Below are positions 34,655 to 46,609 of a DNA stretch of 64,000 nucleotides, in pieces. The notes under the pieces were generated by a model. It was not told the origin of the DNA, ran no database searches, and was given only the letters and a program-made list of their open reading frames with translations. The DNA is from Gordionus sp. m RMFG-2023 (lineage: Eukaryota; Nematomorpha; Gordioida; Chordodea; Parachordodidae), in assembly GCF_954871325.1 (NCBI RefSeq), contig NC_088777.1, positions 28,187,366 to 28,251,365 on the forward strand, read 5' to 3'. The translations under genes and the position numbers were made by a program. How positions within the stretch are numbered: the first letter of the stretch is position 1; each line of letters opens with the position of its first letter.

Positions 34655-37600
34655 ATGGACGAAAAATTAACTCTTACACACACTCAATATGTTCCTAAAT
34701 TTCCCAAGTTATCAGGAAAATTATCTGAGACTTATCTTAACTTAATAGAAACATACTTTGAAGGATATATTGAGTCAGACTCATCTAAAGTTAGGACACT
34801 AATATGTAGCTTACCAATTGAGATTGTAGACCAAGTTACATCGATATGTTCTAAAGCACAGTTAAAAGACTTTAATATTGTTTTTGGTAAATTGAAACTG
34901 TTAATTCCAAGTGAGGACATTAATGTAAATATAAAGAACTCCAACTTAGCGGTACAAGGTGCCGAGGAGTCCTTCCATACTTTTTATTTTAGAATTTCAA
35001 AACTTCATAAAAAATGCGATTTTGATAACGATACAAGAATGATTGAGAAATTAATAACTTGTTCTTTAAATGATAATATCAGAAGGAAGTTAAATAAACA
35101 TAAGCACGAAGGTTTAGATAAGATGATGAAATTAGGAGTGGAGTTAGATGGCAGCAATATTAAACCAGACGTTAGCGATACAAATTATGTAGACAATGAT
35201 AAAAAATTGGATAAAAATAAAAAATTTTACAATTTAAACATGGATAAAATACCATGCAAAAGTACTTTTAGTAATAATGTGAATAATTCTAATGATTATG
35301 AACATAATAATTTTAAAGAAAATAATTTTAATTATAATGGACGTAACACTCATAAGGAAAATTTTGATTTTAAGAAGAGGAATTATAATGATTTTAGGCC
35401 TAATAATAGTGCTAGCCGAAACTATCAAAACAATATTTTTCGAGACAGTGAGGGTAACTCTAGAAATTTTCGTAATAACCAATCTTCGAATAACAATTCA
35501 AACTATTACGGAAGAAACTCCATGTGGCACAACAACAATAATGCAAACAATTATGATAGAAACAATGCCTGGCAATACAATAACAATTCAAACAATTATG
35601 GTAGAGGTACTTGGCAAAACAATAATTATAATGGGAGAAACAATTCCTGGTCTTACAACAATCAAAGAAATCAGAGTCAATATAATAATCGATATGGTTA
35701 TCAATATCAATCCTATAATAACAACAATAATGGAGAAAATAATACGTGGAAAAATTATAATCAAAATATTAATCAAAGAAAACCATTACAATATAATGAC
35801 ATGAATCAAAGTAACATCAATTGTAACATGAACATTGAAGAGATTGTTGAAGAAAAATATAACCCTACACAAAATAATAATGGTAGTGATTTTAATATCA
35901 ACAATTTAACTGAGTTTAAACTTAATGATAATGCGTTCATGACTACTTTAAAAGTAAATGATGCTGTTGTTACTATGCAGGTTGATACGGGATCCAAGTT
36001 TACAATTATACCTCATGATATGGCTAAACAAATAGGTATTAAAGATCTTAAAAAGTCCACTCTACAACTCACAGCTTATGATGGAAACTTAATCAAAATT
36101 ATTGGCGTCACTCAAGTTAAAGTAACCTACGAAGGTATCACCAAACACTTGCAAGCCGTGATCGTTAAATCTAATAAAAATGCGTTATTGGGACGTATGT
36201 GGATTAATGCCTTTAGTAATATTTTGAACAAATTTATAGCAAACATTGATACCAACTATGAAGATGAAATAAAGAAATTAATAAAAGATTGCGAATCTAA
36301 ACTGACTAAAAAACCGATCAATAAAGGGAATGTCAAGATATATCTACGTAACGACGCCAAACCAAAAATCATACCACCTAGACGGTTACCTTATTCAAAG
36401 ATAGACGCTGTTACTAGAGAACTTATGAGATGGATAGGAGATGGAGTAATTGAGCCTGTAACAGATGTCCGATGGGCAAGTCCGATAACCGCTGTCTACA
36501 AGGATAATGGGAGCGTTAGGGTTTGCGCAGACTTCAAAGACACTGTCAACCCAGCCCTTGAGGACTTCAGATACCCACTTCCAAGAATAAATGATCTTAT
36601 CGCTAAGCTCAAGGAAGGGAAGAAGTTCACCAAGATAGATTTCAAGGATGCGTTCCTACAAATTCCCATCGATGAAACCTGCAGAGACATATTAACTATA
36701 TCTACACACAGGGGGTACTACCGGTTTACCAGACTTCCTTTTGGGTTAAAAACTTCATCTGCGATTTTTCAACAAATTATGGATCAAATTTTCGGTGACA
36801 TGAAAGATGTCATATTTTATATTGATGATCTACTAATTACGGGAAGTAGTGACGAAGTTCATCTCAACAACATAAAGAAGGTTTTTGAAAGAATACTATC
36901 TCATGGTTTAGTGCCTAATTTTGCAAAAAGCTTATTTTTCAAAAAAAGTCTAAGGTTCTTAGGACACGACATCGACGCCAAGGGGATCCACGCCAACCAT
37001 GACAAGATCGAGGCGATCGTTAAAATGCCGGAACCAAAATCAGCCGCGGAATTGTCAACATTTCTAGGTATGGCCGGGTACTACAGAAAATTTTTGAACA
37101 ACTTCGCTGAAATAGCTGATCCTTTATACAAGATTGTTAACAAAGAAAAATGGGAGTGGAATTTAGAACACTCCAAAAGTTTTGATGATCTATAGACATT
37201 GATTAGTCTTCCTCCAGCTTTGACGTACTTTAATCCTGAACTACCTATCGGAATTGCGACTGATGCATCTAAAAGAGGTTTAGGAGCTGTTTTGTTTCAC
37301 ACTGAAAAAGATGGCAAAGAAAAACCGATAGCTTTTGCATCAAGAACTTTAGCAAAATCCGAAACAAACTATACCAATATTGAGCGTGAAGCTCTGGCCA
37401 TTATGTTTGCTATCAAGAGATTTCAAGAATACTTGATAGGGACTAAGTTCACTATTGTAACGGATCACAGGCCGCTAATCCATATTTTCACCAAAGGGCT
37501 CAAAGATAATAGCACCATGTCATTAAGGTTACAGAAGTGGAGTATAATTTTGGGGGTTTACGACTTTAACATCAGATATAAAGCTGGTAAATACAATGTT

Positions 37601-38893
37601 GTTCCCGATTGCCTCTCAAGACTACCACAAGTAATTGATGATGACGTTATTGATGATATCGCGATTATAAATGACTTTGGCGATATACCTCTTAGTTTTG
37701 ACCGAATACGTGATGAAACATCCAAAGATTTTGAATTATCTCAAGTTATGAATGATATAAGAAATAATGTGCCTATCCAAAATAAAATTTATGAAAATAT
37801 TGAACAAGAACTAAGTATCATTAAAGATTGTCTGTACAAAAGCGACAAAATAATAATTCCGTCAAGTCTGAGAAAGAACATACTGAAGGCGTTACACGAA
37901 GGTCATTTGGGAGCAGGTAAAATTAAATCCTTAGCCAAAGATCGTATGTGGTGGTCTGGTATGGTCAACGACATTGATTTGGAAGTCAAAAGTTGCGATG
38001 ATTGTAATATTTATCATGACAATCCAAAGAAAATACAAAATCCATGGGTAGCAGCAACTAAACCATTTGAAAGGATACACATAGATTATGCGGGTCCGTT
38101 TTTTACAAAGAATTGGTTGATAATCGTTGATGCTTACAGTAAATTTCCGGTTATAGTTCCGGTAAAGAGTATTACGACTGAATTCACGTTAAAGGAAATT
38201 TATAAAACTATTTCACTATTTGGTATACCTGAAACCATTGTTACAGATAATGGTACCAATTTCACGAGCAAAGATTTTGAAAAATTTTGTAGCAATTATG
38301 GTATAAAACATGTACTAACGTCGGCCTATCATCAGCAATCTAATGGACAAGCTGAACGTATGGTGAGAACATTTAAAGCTCATATGAAAAGAAACATAAA
38401 GATTGACTTAGAAACTGCGCTGGACAGATTTTTGTTCAACTATAGAAACACGCCGAATGACACTACGGGAGTTACACCGCCCAAAAGAATGTTTAACCGC
38501 GACATTAGAATAAAGTGGGATTTATTAAAACCTTTGGAGGATAAAGTTGGTGAAGTCTTCATGTCGTTACCACGAAATCGAACTTTTAATAGAGGAGACT
38601 ATGTTTGGTATAAGAAACAGGGTGATGATACGTGGTGCAAAGGCAGCATCAAGCTTAAAGAGAGTAACACCATGTTTCAAGTTTATACTGATAAAGGGAT
38701 AGTAAGTAGGCATCTTGATCAGTTAAGGAAAAGAGAATGTTACAACAGTTTAAAATATTATGAAATTGACCCTAAAAATTCCTCTAAGGGGGGAAGTGTG
38801 GACACAAAGAATGAGATTAAGATACCAATTACTAGACCAATAAGAATTAAAAATAAACCTGATTACTTAAAAGATTACGTGCTTAAAATTTAA
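34655..38893 (+). pseudogene. gag-pol region of the second gypsy element, fossil
   Basis: Parts in order: a gag-like N-terminal part starting MDEKLTLTHTQYVPKFPKLS (about 34655-35220) with a retrotransposon-gag style helix-rich stretch; an Asn-rich domain with N-N-Y-G-R-N repeats (about 35220-35800); aspartic protease with VDTGSKFTIIP (about 35930-36220); reverse transcriptase with YIDDLLITG (about 36340-36990); RNase H with TDASKRGLGAVLF and TDHRPLIHIF (about 37230-37620); integrase with a HHCC finger, VDAYSKF, TDNGTNF and NGQAERM (about 37850-38560); and a GPY/F-like tail (NRGDYVW...HLDQLRKRE). No CCHC knuckle was seen. It looks nearly whole, about one break. Confidence 0.92.
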
Positions 38894-39413
38894 ATATAAA
38901 ACGCTAAAAATATAAAACGCTTAAAACGCTAAAAGTATAAAACGCTATGATTAATATAATAATCGTTATGATTTATCATTCCTTATTCTGAATTAAAATT
39001 TTATTCCTTATTCCATAAATTATCATTCCTTATTACATATTTTTCCGAAATTCAAAATTTTATTCGTGCATATTATTCATATATTTGATCAACTATTCCA
39101 AATTACATATTCCGATTTATTCCAAATTCCAATATTCGACTGGATTAATTATGAAACATGATAATAACAATTTTGAGAAATGTGAACAACATACGATAAG
39201 GATATCAAGCCTACAATAAACGTACAAACTCACGCAACTCTAATAAACGATTTTATCAAACCTACGTGATAGAATCAAGCTTACGAGAACATTTGAGACT
39301 TATGCGCTAACCAAGATGAAACCAAGTACAATCGAAACGGGAAAAAACTTCTGGGACAACAAGCTCTCGATTACTGCTGAGAAGAAGATTAGTTCTTTGT
39401 AGAAGAGGGGGAA

Positions 39414-39630
39414 TGTTGATTGATTATATATTTAAATAAATTTAAATTTGAATAGTTAATTTTAGTTTTATTTGAATATTGTTTATTTTTAAAATATATT
39501 AACGTTGATTGTTTAATATGTTAAAAACTTTATATATATAGATACTAAAAAGAAATAATATATATAATAAAATTTGATTTAAAAAAAGAATTAATTTAAA
39601 TAGTTTCTTAAATCTAAATACTTTCTTTTA
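39414..39630 (+). repeat. 3' LTR of the second gypsy element
   Basis: 217 bp, preceded by the purine tract and followed by the TSD GATTT. Confidence 0.95.
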
Positions 39631-40429
39631 GATTTGTAATAAGATGATATGTTATTATGGGAAGGCCTCCTTTGATCGTAAGATTTTGATCGTAATATGG
39701 TCCATTTTCGGTCAAAATGGACGAATTTTTCATTCATATGCATTTATATGCACGTAATTATTCTATTATGCATTTATTTAATATATTAGATAATTCCAAG
39801 CAATTTTTTATCAAATCCTAGCAAATTTTTTTTATTATCATCTACATTTTTTATCCAGGTAATTTTCTATTCATAAATATATCAGATACTGGAGGGGGTG
39901 GGGGGGAGTCCGAAGCAACTGCTTCTAAAAATTTGAGTGGTACTTCTTTTTTTTTAAATTTTAAAATTTTTTTTTTTATTTTAAATTTTTTATTTTAATA
40001 TTTTTTAAAAAATTATTTTTAAATTTAATTTTTTTATTGTTTCCATAACCAATTGATTTCTGGTTTATGTATGTAATAATAAGGCCTCCCCCCACTTATT
40101 ATTTAATTTAATTAGTATTGACGGAAATTTTGGTCTATGTTTAGTAAATTAGGTTGTTATCCGAGATTTATTATCATAAATTATTTTTCCAATTTCAAAA
40201 TATGCCCAAAAATATTAACCAAAAAAAATAAAATGTGTTAGAAAAAAAAGATATCTGACTCTTTTAATGATCATGAAATTTAATAGTGATATTATTGTGC
40301 ATGAATCTTCACAGGCACATAAGATGGCCGATTATGGAAGGCTTTCATACAACAAAAATTCCATATTACAATTTATAATACCCCAGAAAGAATGTGTGGA
40401 TAATAACCGTTCTATCATAAGAATAATAA

Positions 40430-41400
40430 TAAGATGAATAGGTTATTAAATATCTCGTAACAAAGCCTTCTGGGGGAACAGAAGACAGATGGACCTTATT
40501 AAACTCATTGCAGATTCTGAACCTGTACTGGGAGAAAAACAATAAGGGATTAAAACGAAATTATATGCAAAGCCATTAACATATAATAATATAAATATTC
40601 TCATTGAAACCATGAAAAATATCGTTATAAAAAAAATTCAAAATGAGATTGAATTTAACAGGTGCTTTTCAATCATAGTTGATGGCACATATGATGTTTC
40701 GAAATCAGAAGCACTAGCTTTTATAGTAAGATATGTTAAAAATAGTGAGACTCCTAAACCCATTGAAGGACTGATAGACATAAATTGTATGGGAAATACA
40801 ACTGGTCTCGATATTAAAAAGAATATAATATCCAAACTTGGCTCCATGAATTTACCTCTTGAATTCATAGTTGGGCAAAGTTATGATGGCGTCTCAAACA
40901 TGAGTGAAAGAATCAATGGAGTGCAGCCTTTGATTAGAGCGGAGGCGCCAAAGGGGGCTTTTATTTGGTTTTCGATTAAATTTAATCATTGTTCAATTAT
41001 GTCAATCAATAAATGAATTACGAAATGTTTTAGGAATATTAGACGAGATTATGTATATTTTAATGGTGTTAAAAGATATATGGACAATTTCTGCCCATCA
41101 AGAATATCACTCGGTTATCTTATTTGTTTAGATAAGCTATTAAATTTTTCCTACTTTATGATGCCTTGAGGGCAGCTTTAACAAATTTAAAGGATTCTGA
41201 AGATACTGCCACTTCCACTATGGCTAGTGCTATAGTCTTTAGAATAGAAAAATTTTATTTTATCTGTTTTGGATAAAATATTGTTGATAACAAGTTTTGC
41301 TTGTACAAAATTCAAACCATTTCGAAGGATATAGGGTTTTCAATAAATCAAATTTAATTGGCAAAAGATTGCCTGATTAATTTGAGAAGTATAATTTAAA
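40430..41400 (+). pseudogene. hAT transposase (DUF4371), partial second copy
   Basis: The frame 40612-41016 carries FSIIVDGTYDVSKSEALAFI, LDIKKNIISKLGSMNLPLEF and GQSYDGVSNMSERINGVQ, closely matching the copy at 4560-5033. A weaker upstream part begins near 40430 (GGNREDRWTLLNS region) and a weaker downstream part (41160-41400) matches 4033-4278. The region after 41450 is replaced by an insertion and a deletion relative to the other copy, and the hATC domain is absent. Several frame changes mark it as dead. Comparison of the two copies would date the family. Confidence 0.82.
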
Positions 41401-41519
41401 TTGTCTTTAATTATTTTTTAATCCTAATAGATAATAACACTGAATTTTTGGATGTTTTTTCAAAAGCACAAGATTTTATGAAGGAGAGAAATCTAATTTT
41501 ATCATTGAAAATTTTTTAG

Positions 41520-41925
41520 TTAAACAACTTCATGGGCCGGGTATGGGTCTAATATTATATTTTCTAGCGGGCCTGAATTTTAAAAAAATTTTCTTAATGG
41601 GCTGAATTTGGGCCTAAAATTTTTAAATTTAGATTATTTAGAAATATTGCCTTTTTTTCTTCTAAAAATGATAAATTTTAGTATTGTAAACAAAATGATT
41701 GACTAAATATATTTAAATATTGTTTATTTTCATTAAATAAAAAAAATTAAACTTTTGAATATGAGCTTGGGCCGGATTTGGATTTTTTTGAAACTTATCA
41801 TGGGCTTGTGAATTTTTTTTAACATTAGATAAGGGCCGGACCGGGCTTGGGCCTAAAAAAAAAATTTTACTTACGGGGTTGGGCCAGACTTGGTCAAAAA
41901 ATTAAGACCCATGAAGGTCTCAGCA
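41520..41925. mobile_element. GC-rich insertion with GGGCC repeats, possible non-autonomous hAT
   Basis: About 0.4 kb with CTTCATGGGCCGGG at the left and CCCATGAAG at the right in inverted orientation. Subterminal GGGCCGGACCGGGCTTGGGC-type phrases recall the arrays of the hobo-like hAT. It is missing from the sister hAT copy at 2979, so it is a later insertion. No TSD was found. Confidence 0.5.
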
Positions 41926-42179
41926 ATAAATAATAATATAATTATAAATTCTTTCGCTTTCTCTTCCCTAAATTATTCATTATAATATTTTTTACATTTT
42001 TTTTATATTATATAAAGATTGTTGCAATAAAAATTATTTTTAAAATTTATGGATGTCAAAAAATAATTGACCATTTTTTTATAGGGGGGGGGACTTTTCA
42101 GGGGGGTATTCTGCTTCCATCCCTCAGAAAGTATAGGGGCCACTGCAGTCTAATCAATTTCTTAACAATATTTAAGATA

Positions 42180-42305
42180 ATTATTTCAATCAAGCAATTC
42201 TTATATCAGATTATATGCAATTCTTATATCAGATTATATGCAATTCTTATATCAGATTATATGCAATTCTTATTTCAGATTATATGCAATTCTTATATCA
42301 GATGC
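42180..42305. repeat. 24-bp tandem repeat, about five copies
   Basis: ATATCAGATTATATGCAATTC is repeated with one TTT variant in the fourth unit. It begins 35 bp right of the hAT end. Confidence 0.9.
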
Positions 42306-42309
42306 AAGC

Positions 42310-43300
42310 AATTTGAATATATCAGACATTGATTTAATTACATTATGAGTATTTTATGTAGCAATGTATTATATATTTTAAAGCTATACCTATTAATAAA
42401 ATTTAATTAGCAAATTCGATATACAATTTCTTAACAACTTAACTTTATAAATATGATTACTTAAGATTAATTTTAATGATTAAGAATATTTCTTATGCAT
42501 TTTTTCAATATAACTTATACTTATAAATAAAATTAATTGATAATTGAGTCATAGGATTTTATTTTATTATAAATTTGTATTGTCTGTGTTATTATACATT
42601 CATTTGATATAATAGGAGGCTCTATAAGCAAATATAAATTTGTATATTAAAAGAATTCACTTATACAATTTCCTAATATAATTTATAAATAAAATTAATT
42701 GATAATTGAGTCATAGGATTTCATTTTATTATAAATTTGTATTCTGTGTTATAATTATATATTAATTTAATATTCAGCAAATATAAATTTGTATATAATT
42801 TTTAAATTATATTGATTGATAAGATTATTTATATTCTTTTCTTTGGTTATGTATTTATTGTTGGTTTTCTTTAAGGTCATCCACATAGTTGAACCTTTAT
42901 TTTGTATCAATTTTTGGATGGGAAGATTTGACTGATTTAATTTAAACAGAATGCCAGCCCTTTTGGTGATTATTTGTCCTTGTTACAGATGTACCATATC
43001 TGGACGACATCTCATTGAATTTTGTCCTATTAAATAATAAATTATTATTAATTTATTTTATATATTTCATATACCAAGCCAGGTTTTATCCATGTATAAA
43101 AAAATCTATTCATAGGAAGATTATTTATTGTTGCAAATATATGGCAACTGAGTGCCACATCATTTATATCTTCGAGATTTAATACACATTCTTCTTACAA
43201 TAGTTCTAACTATAGGATTCTCATTATAGATGGATTTCAACAAATCTGCTTCTCACATATCTCTTTGATCATGATAAAAAGTTAATATAATGTTGATTTT
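42310..43300. other. AT-rich spacer with a 75-bp direct duplication
   Basis: AATTGAGTCATAGGATTT and its context occur near 42543 and again near 42703, each followed by CATTTTATTATAAATTTGTAT-like sequence. No gene recognised. Confidence 0.45.
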
Positions 43301-43306
43301 CTTTTG

Positions 43307-43426
43307 TTTGACAAAACGGCATATATGACAACCAACATATGTTCCTTATAATAAACATGAACTGAATTTGACAAAACGGCATATATGACAACCAACATAT
43401 GTTCCTTACAATAAACATGAACTGAA
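43307..43426. repeat. 60-bp tandem duplication
   Basis: TTTGACAAAACGGCATATAT begins both copies (43307 and 43367). They differ at one base. The minus-strand frame over 43269-43619 contains the repeat twice and may include a piece of old transposase, but I could not confirm this. Confidence 0.9.
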
Positions 43427-43649
43427 TAACCCTGAATTCATAGTGAAATATTGTAGCGCGATTGCGATCGCGATTTAGACGCGATAAATACAAAATACAG
43501 TAAAGGTAAATATTTGGTGCTATAAAAAAAAGTGCCATCCATGTACATGTACCCTGTAGGTATCGGTCCGATTCATTTTTCTTTCTTTTGTCATCAAACC
43601 ATTTGGACTCAAATGGCAAATTATTTTTCCTAAAATTATAAAATTATAT

Positions 43650-44175
43650 TTTTGTAGAAAATTATAAAATTAATATCGGCGCTTGGAATCGGAATCTTTC
43701 TCGCTTCCTTACATTTATAGGGTAGACATAAATAAAGCCAAGAAAATTATAAAATTATAAATACAGTACCTCAAGACAAAGGTAATTGGTTTTAATTAAT
43801 ATTTACATACCATTTTTGTAGAAAATTATAAAATAAAGACTAAACCTCAAAAGCTATTTACACACCATTTTTGTAGAAAATTATAAAATAAAGACTAAAC
43901 CTCAAAAGCTATTTACATAGCATTTTTGTAGAAAATTATAAAATTAAGACAAACCTCAAAAGCTATTTATATACCATTTTTGTAGAAAATTATAAAATAA
44001 AGACTAAACCTTAAAAGCTATTTGCATACCATTTTTGTAGAAAATTATAAAATAAAGACTAAACCTCAAAAGCTATTTACATACCATTTTTGTAGAAAAT
44101 TATAAAATAAAGACTAAACCTTAAAAGCTAATATCAAATATAAATACAGTACCTCAAGGCAAAGGTAATTGGTTT
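43650..44175. repeat. minisatellite of about 55-bp units
   Basis: CATTTTTGTAGAAAATTATA and AAAGACTAAACCTCAAAAGC alternate in about six or seven units between 43809 and 44130, with older half-units from 43650. The array is bracketed by a direct repeat containing AAATACAGTACCTCAAG (about 43758 and 44141). Confidence 0.88.
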
Positions 44176-44574
44176 TAATTAATATTTACATATTAGTATT
44201 AGTAAGATTCTATCTTAGTATTTGCAAGATTCTATCTAAGTATTAGCAAGATTCTATATTATTAGAATATATTTTTCTGAACAAGGCCAAGGTAATTGGT
44301 TTTAATGATGTATGGCAAAAAAAATTTTTTTAAATTTATCATATATCTTTTATAATTTTAACAGCATTTGAACACATGGATAAAATTAGGAATATTTATA
44401 TTTTCTAAGAAATAGAACATTAGAAGAACAATAATTATTTTGAGTGGAAGAAGAGGAAGTACTTTACAAAATTATTTTTAAATTTTATTATAAATATTTA
44501 ATCAAATTTTTCTTAATATATTTTTCCTTAAGTCACGACATTAGTGCCTCCTTTGATAAATCCTTGACAAGAAG

Positions 44575-44775
44575 TTGGGAGACAGTGATGTGGGGAATTC
44601 TGGGAACTTGTTGGAGGAAAGTCAAATGTTCAATCCTCCACAAGATGTTGGAGACAGTGATGTGGAGATTTCTGGGAACTTGTTGGAAGAAAGTCAAATG
44701 TTCAATCCTCCACAAGAAGTTGGAGACAGTGATGTGGGGATAATTTGTACTTTAAGTTTATTCATAATTGCATAA
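44575..44775 (+). CDS. frame over a 66-bp tandem repeat encoding 22-residue units
   Basis: Two full units and one partial unit of a 66-bp repeat keep the frame: GDSDVGNSGNLLEESQMFNP then PQDVGDSDVEISGNLLEESQ and so on, ending in GIICTLSLFIIA. The units are acidic and soluble-looking and differ mostly at codons such as GN/EI. A degenerate earlier unit precedes the ATG, where a stop interrupts it. There is no matching known domain. It might be an exon of a host gene, a decayed repeat protein or a chance frame, since a 66-bp period is by itself divisible by three. The surrounding sequence shows no other exon I can recognise. Confidence 0.35.
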   Translation: MGDSDVGNSGNLLEESQMFNPPQDVGDSDVEISGNLLEESQMFNPPQEVGDSDVGIICTLSLFIIA

Positions 44776-44911
44776 TGCTCTTCTTTATATTTATCAGGAT
44801 GGTGGTGAATATGTTTCAATGTAAATTTCATTTTATTACAAATTCAATTGTTTTTTAGATATTTTTATTATTAATTGTAAAATATGCTAACATAAAAATT
44901 GAATTTATTAT

Positions 44912-45164
44912 TGCAAAGAATAAGGCTCTTAACAATATAGCGCGAGGTTCGAGTCAGTAAAAATATATTTTATTAACTAACTTCTTTTACTTTTCTTAAG
45001 GTATATATACATTTTTTAAAATATAAATTAGAATATAAAACGAAATACAAAAAAGTAAAATAATATTAAAAAAATAAGGTTACGCCGTTTATAAAATAAA
45101 ATTAGATTATAACAAAAAATAAAATTTATATTGTAATAAATAATAAAATTAGAATAATGCAACA
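44912..45164 (-). repeat. 3' LTR of the non-autonomous element
   Basis: Minus-strand start TGTTGCATTATTC, end CTTATTCTTTGCA. It differs from the partner mainly by a 5-bp length difference. Confidence 0.9.
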
Positions 45165-46324
45165 TTCTCCTTCTTCTGATAATTTCATCGGAGAAGTATA
45201 GAGAGTTTGTTGTCCAAGTGGTTTATCATTTTGGTAATCAAGTTGTATCAGGAATCATCATAACGTTGGCTTGTCCCAATCGTTGGTTTGATTAATTTGA
45301 TTTTGCACGTTGGTTTGTTTAATCACAATTTTTAAAAATCGTCATAATCATCAGTAAGTCGCGAATAATAAGAATTACTAGTTCATCAAAATATAAAAAT
45401 AAGTGAAGAATGATAAATCAATAAGATTGTTATATTTTTAGCGTTTTAATTTTTCGCGTTTTAATAAATTTTATTTTTTCGCGTTTTAGCGTTTAATTAA
45501 TTTTTGCGTTTTAGTATTTAATTTATTTTTGTTTATTTTCAATCTCCGAGGTTAAAATATGCAAATAAAATATTATTTACATTTCCCTCTCTTTAAATAA
45601 AAAATTTAAATTTAACACCCTAATTTTAATTCAAAAAAAATTCTTCATAAGATAGTTTAGAAAATGATCTCATCACCACATTATTTAAATATATTTTTTT
45701 TAAATGAATGTTAAGTTTTTACATAACTTTTTGTCTTCAAAGCTTTTAATTTCAAAAACTTTTTATCATATCAAGTATTACTTATAAGGGTTATTTGAAT
45801 CAATCATGTGATTTAAAAATTACATTTTAACATATTTAAAATTAAGTTTTATATTCTTGTTTAGGATTTTTAATGGTTTATTTTTAATTATATTTAAGAA
45901 TTCATCTTTAGGTTTTGTTAATTAACAACAATTCGTCATCATTCAAGAAATCAAAAAATATCAATATTTCACTAAGAATTTAAGTAAATAATTTTTTAAA
46001 GGCTTTTTGTGTGTTCAAATATATCCATTATGATTTTACATTTTAGTGATTTTAAAAATTTATAACATGCCTTTATCCTGGCATAAAATTTTAATTTTTA
46101 ATAACTTTTCTTCTTACGTGGATTAGAATAATAAGTAATCATCATTGGTCTCACAAAATAGAATTCATAACCTATCGTTCAACTTCCATATCAGTTCTTC
46201 CTAGGTTGTCACATTAGGTTAGGTGCTGGTTATCATATTCCAGTCCAACATCCAGAGCCGGGACACCATAAAGAAAGAAGCTTTTTGCATGAAAGAACGT
46301 GCTAAGGTTTGATTCTTGGTCATC

Positions 46325-46575
46325 TCCATAGATTAGACATTGGTCATATCAATAGATTAGGCAGTCACAATAAATAAGGTAATAATAGGTAGTCATCTCA
46401 TAGGTTAAGCAGTCTCCATATGTTAGATAGTCATCTCAGTAGATTAGGTAGTCACAATAGATTAGGTAGTCATCTCCATATGTTAAGCAGAAGGTAGTCA
46501 TAATAGGTAGTCATCTCCATAGGTTAAGCAGTCTCCATAGGTTAGATAGTCATCTCAGAAGATTAGGTAGTCGTC
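46325..46575. repeat. about 20-bp minisatellite inside the non-autonomous LTR element
   Basis: Imperfect units of TAGGTAGTCATCTCCATAGG type, interspersed with TTAAGCAGTCTCCATA. It is the reverse complement of the array at 52460-52945. It lies between the two primer-site-like sequences. Confidence 0.88.
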
Positions 46576-46609
46576 TTTTTCTAGTCCACCACCCAGACCC
46601 GGGGCATCA

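Larger units (their letters stand above)
33439..39630 (+). mobile_element. Ty3/gypsy LTR retrotransposon, young, nearly whole fossil
   Basis: LTRs of 217 bp at 33439-33655 and 39414-39630 differ at about one position by eye, so the insertion is very recent. The TSD is GATTT (33434-33438 and 39631-39635). A primer-binding site TGGTGCCCCGGTTACGG follows the 5' LTR directly (33656-33672) and a polypurine tract AGAAGAGGGGGAA precedes the 3' LTR (39401-39413). Long leader (33673-34654), one large gag-pol coding region (34655-38893) and a 0.5-kb 3' untranslated part complete it. It looks almost whole, with about one break. Confidence 0.95.
39883..42145 (+). mobile_element. second copy of the DUF4371 hAT family (as at 2979)
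   Basis: Left end near 39883 (CAGATACTGGAGGGGGTGGG, degraded) followed by GTCCGAAGCAACTGCTTC, the same phrase found near the right end of the copy at 2979-5474. The right end reads inward CAGTGGCCCCTATACTTTC from 42145, with GAAGCAGAATACCCCCCTGA shared with the other copy. Orientation is opposite to that copy. No TSD is recognisable, so this copy is older or rearranged. It contains a GC-rich insertion at about 41520-41925. Confidence 0.85.

Noticed and set aside
35234-35804. Frames overlapping the Asn-rich gag segment in other frames and on the other strand
   Set aside because: Shadow frames produced by AAT/AAC-rich repeats; amino-acid composition is almost only Ile, Thr and Met.
43269-43619. 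Minus-strand 116-codon frame that could be a FLYWCH/MULE piece
   Set aside because: Only a vague resemblance (a possible MDGTFF in another frame) and it is dominated by a 60-bp tandem duplication; not enough support.
43650-44175. Regularly spaced repeats that might suggest a CRISPR-like array
   Set aside because: Units are contiguous and have no variable spacers; the window is eukaryotic.
44940-44975. tRNA-like T-arm (GAGGTTCGAGTC) in the LTR, next to GGCTCTTAAC
   Set aside because: Resembles a B box and part of an anticodon loop, but no acceptor or D stem can be formed around it; it is part of both LTR copies.
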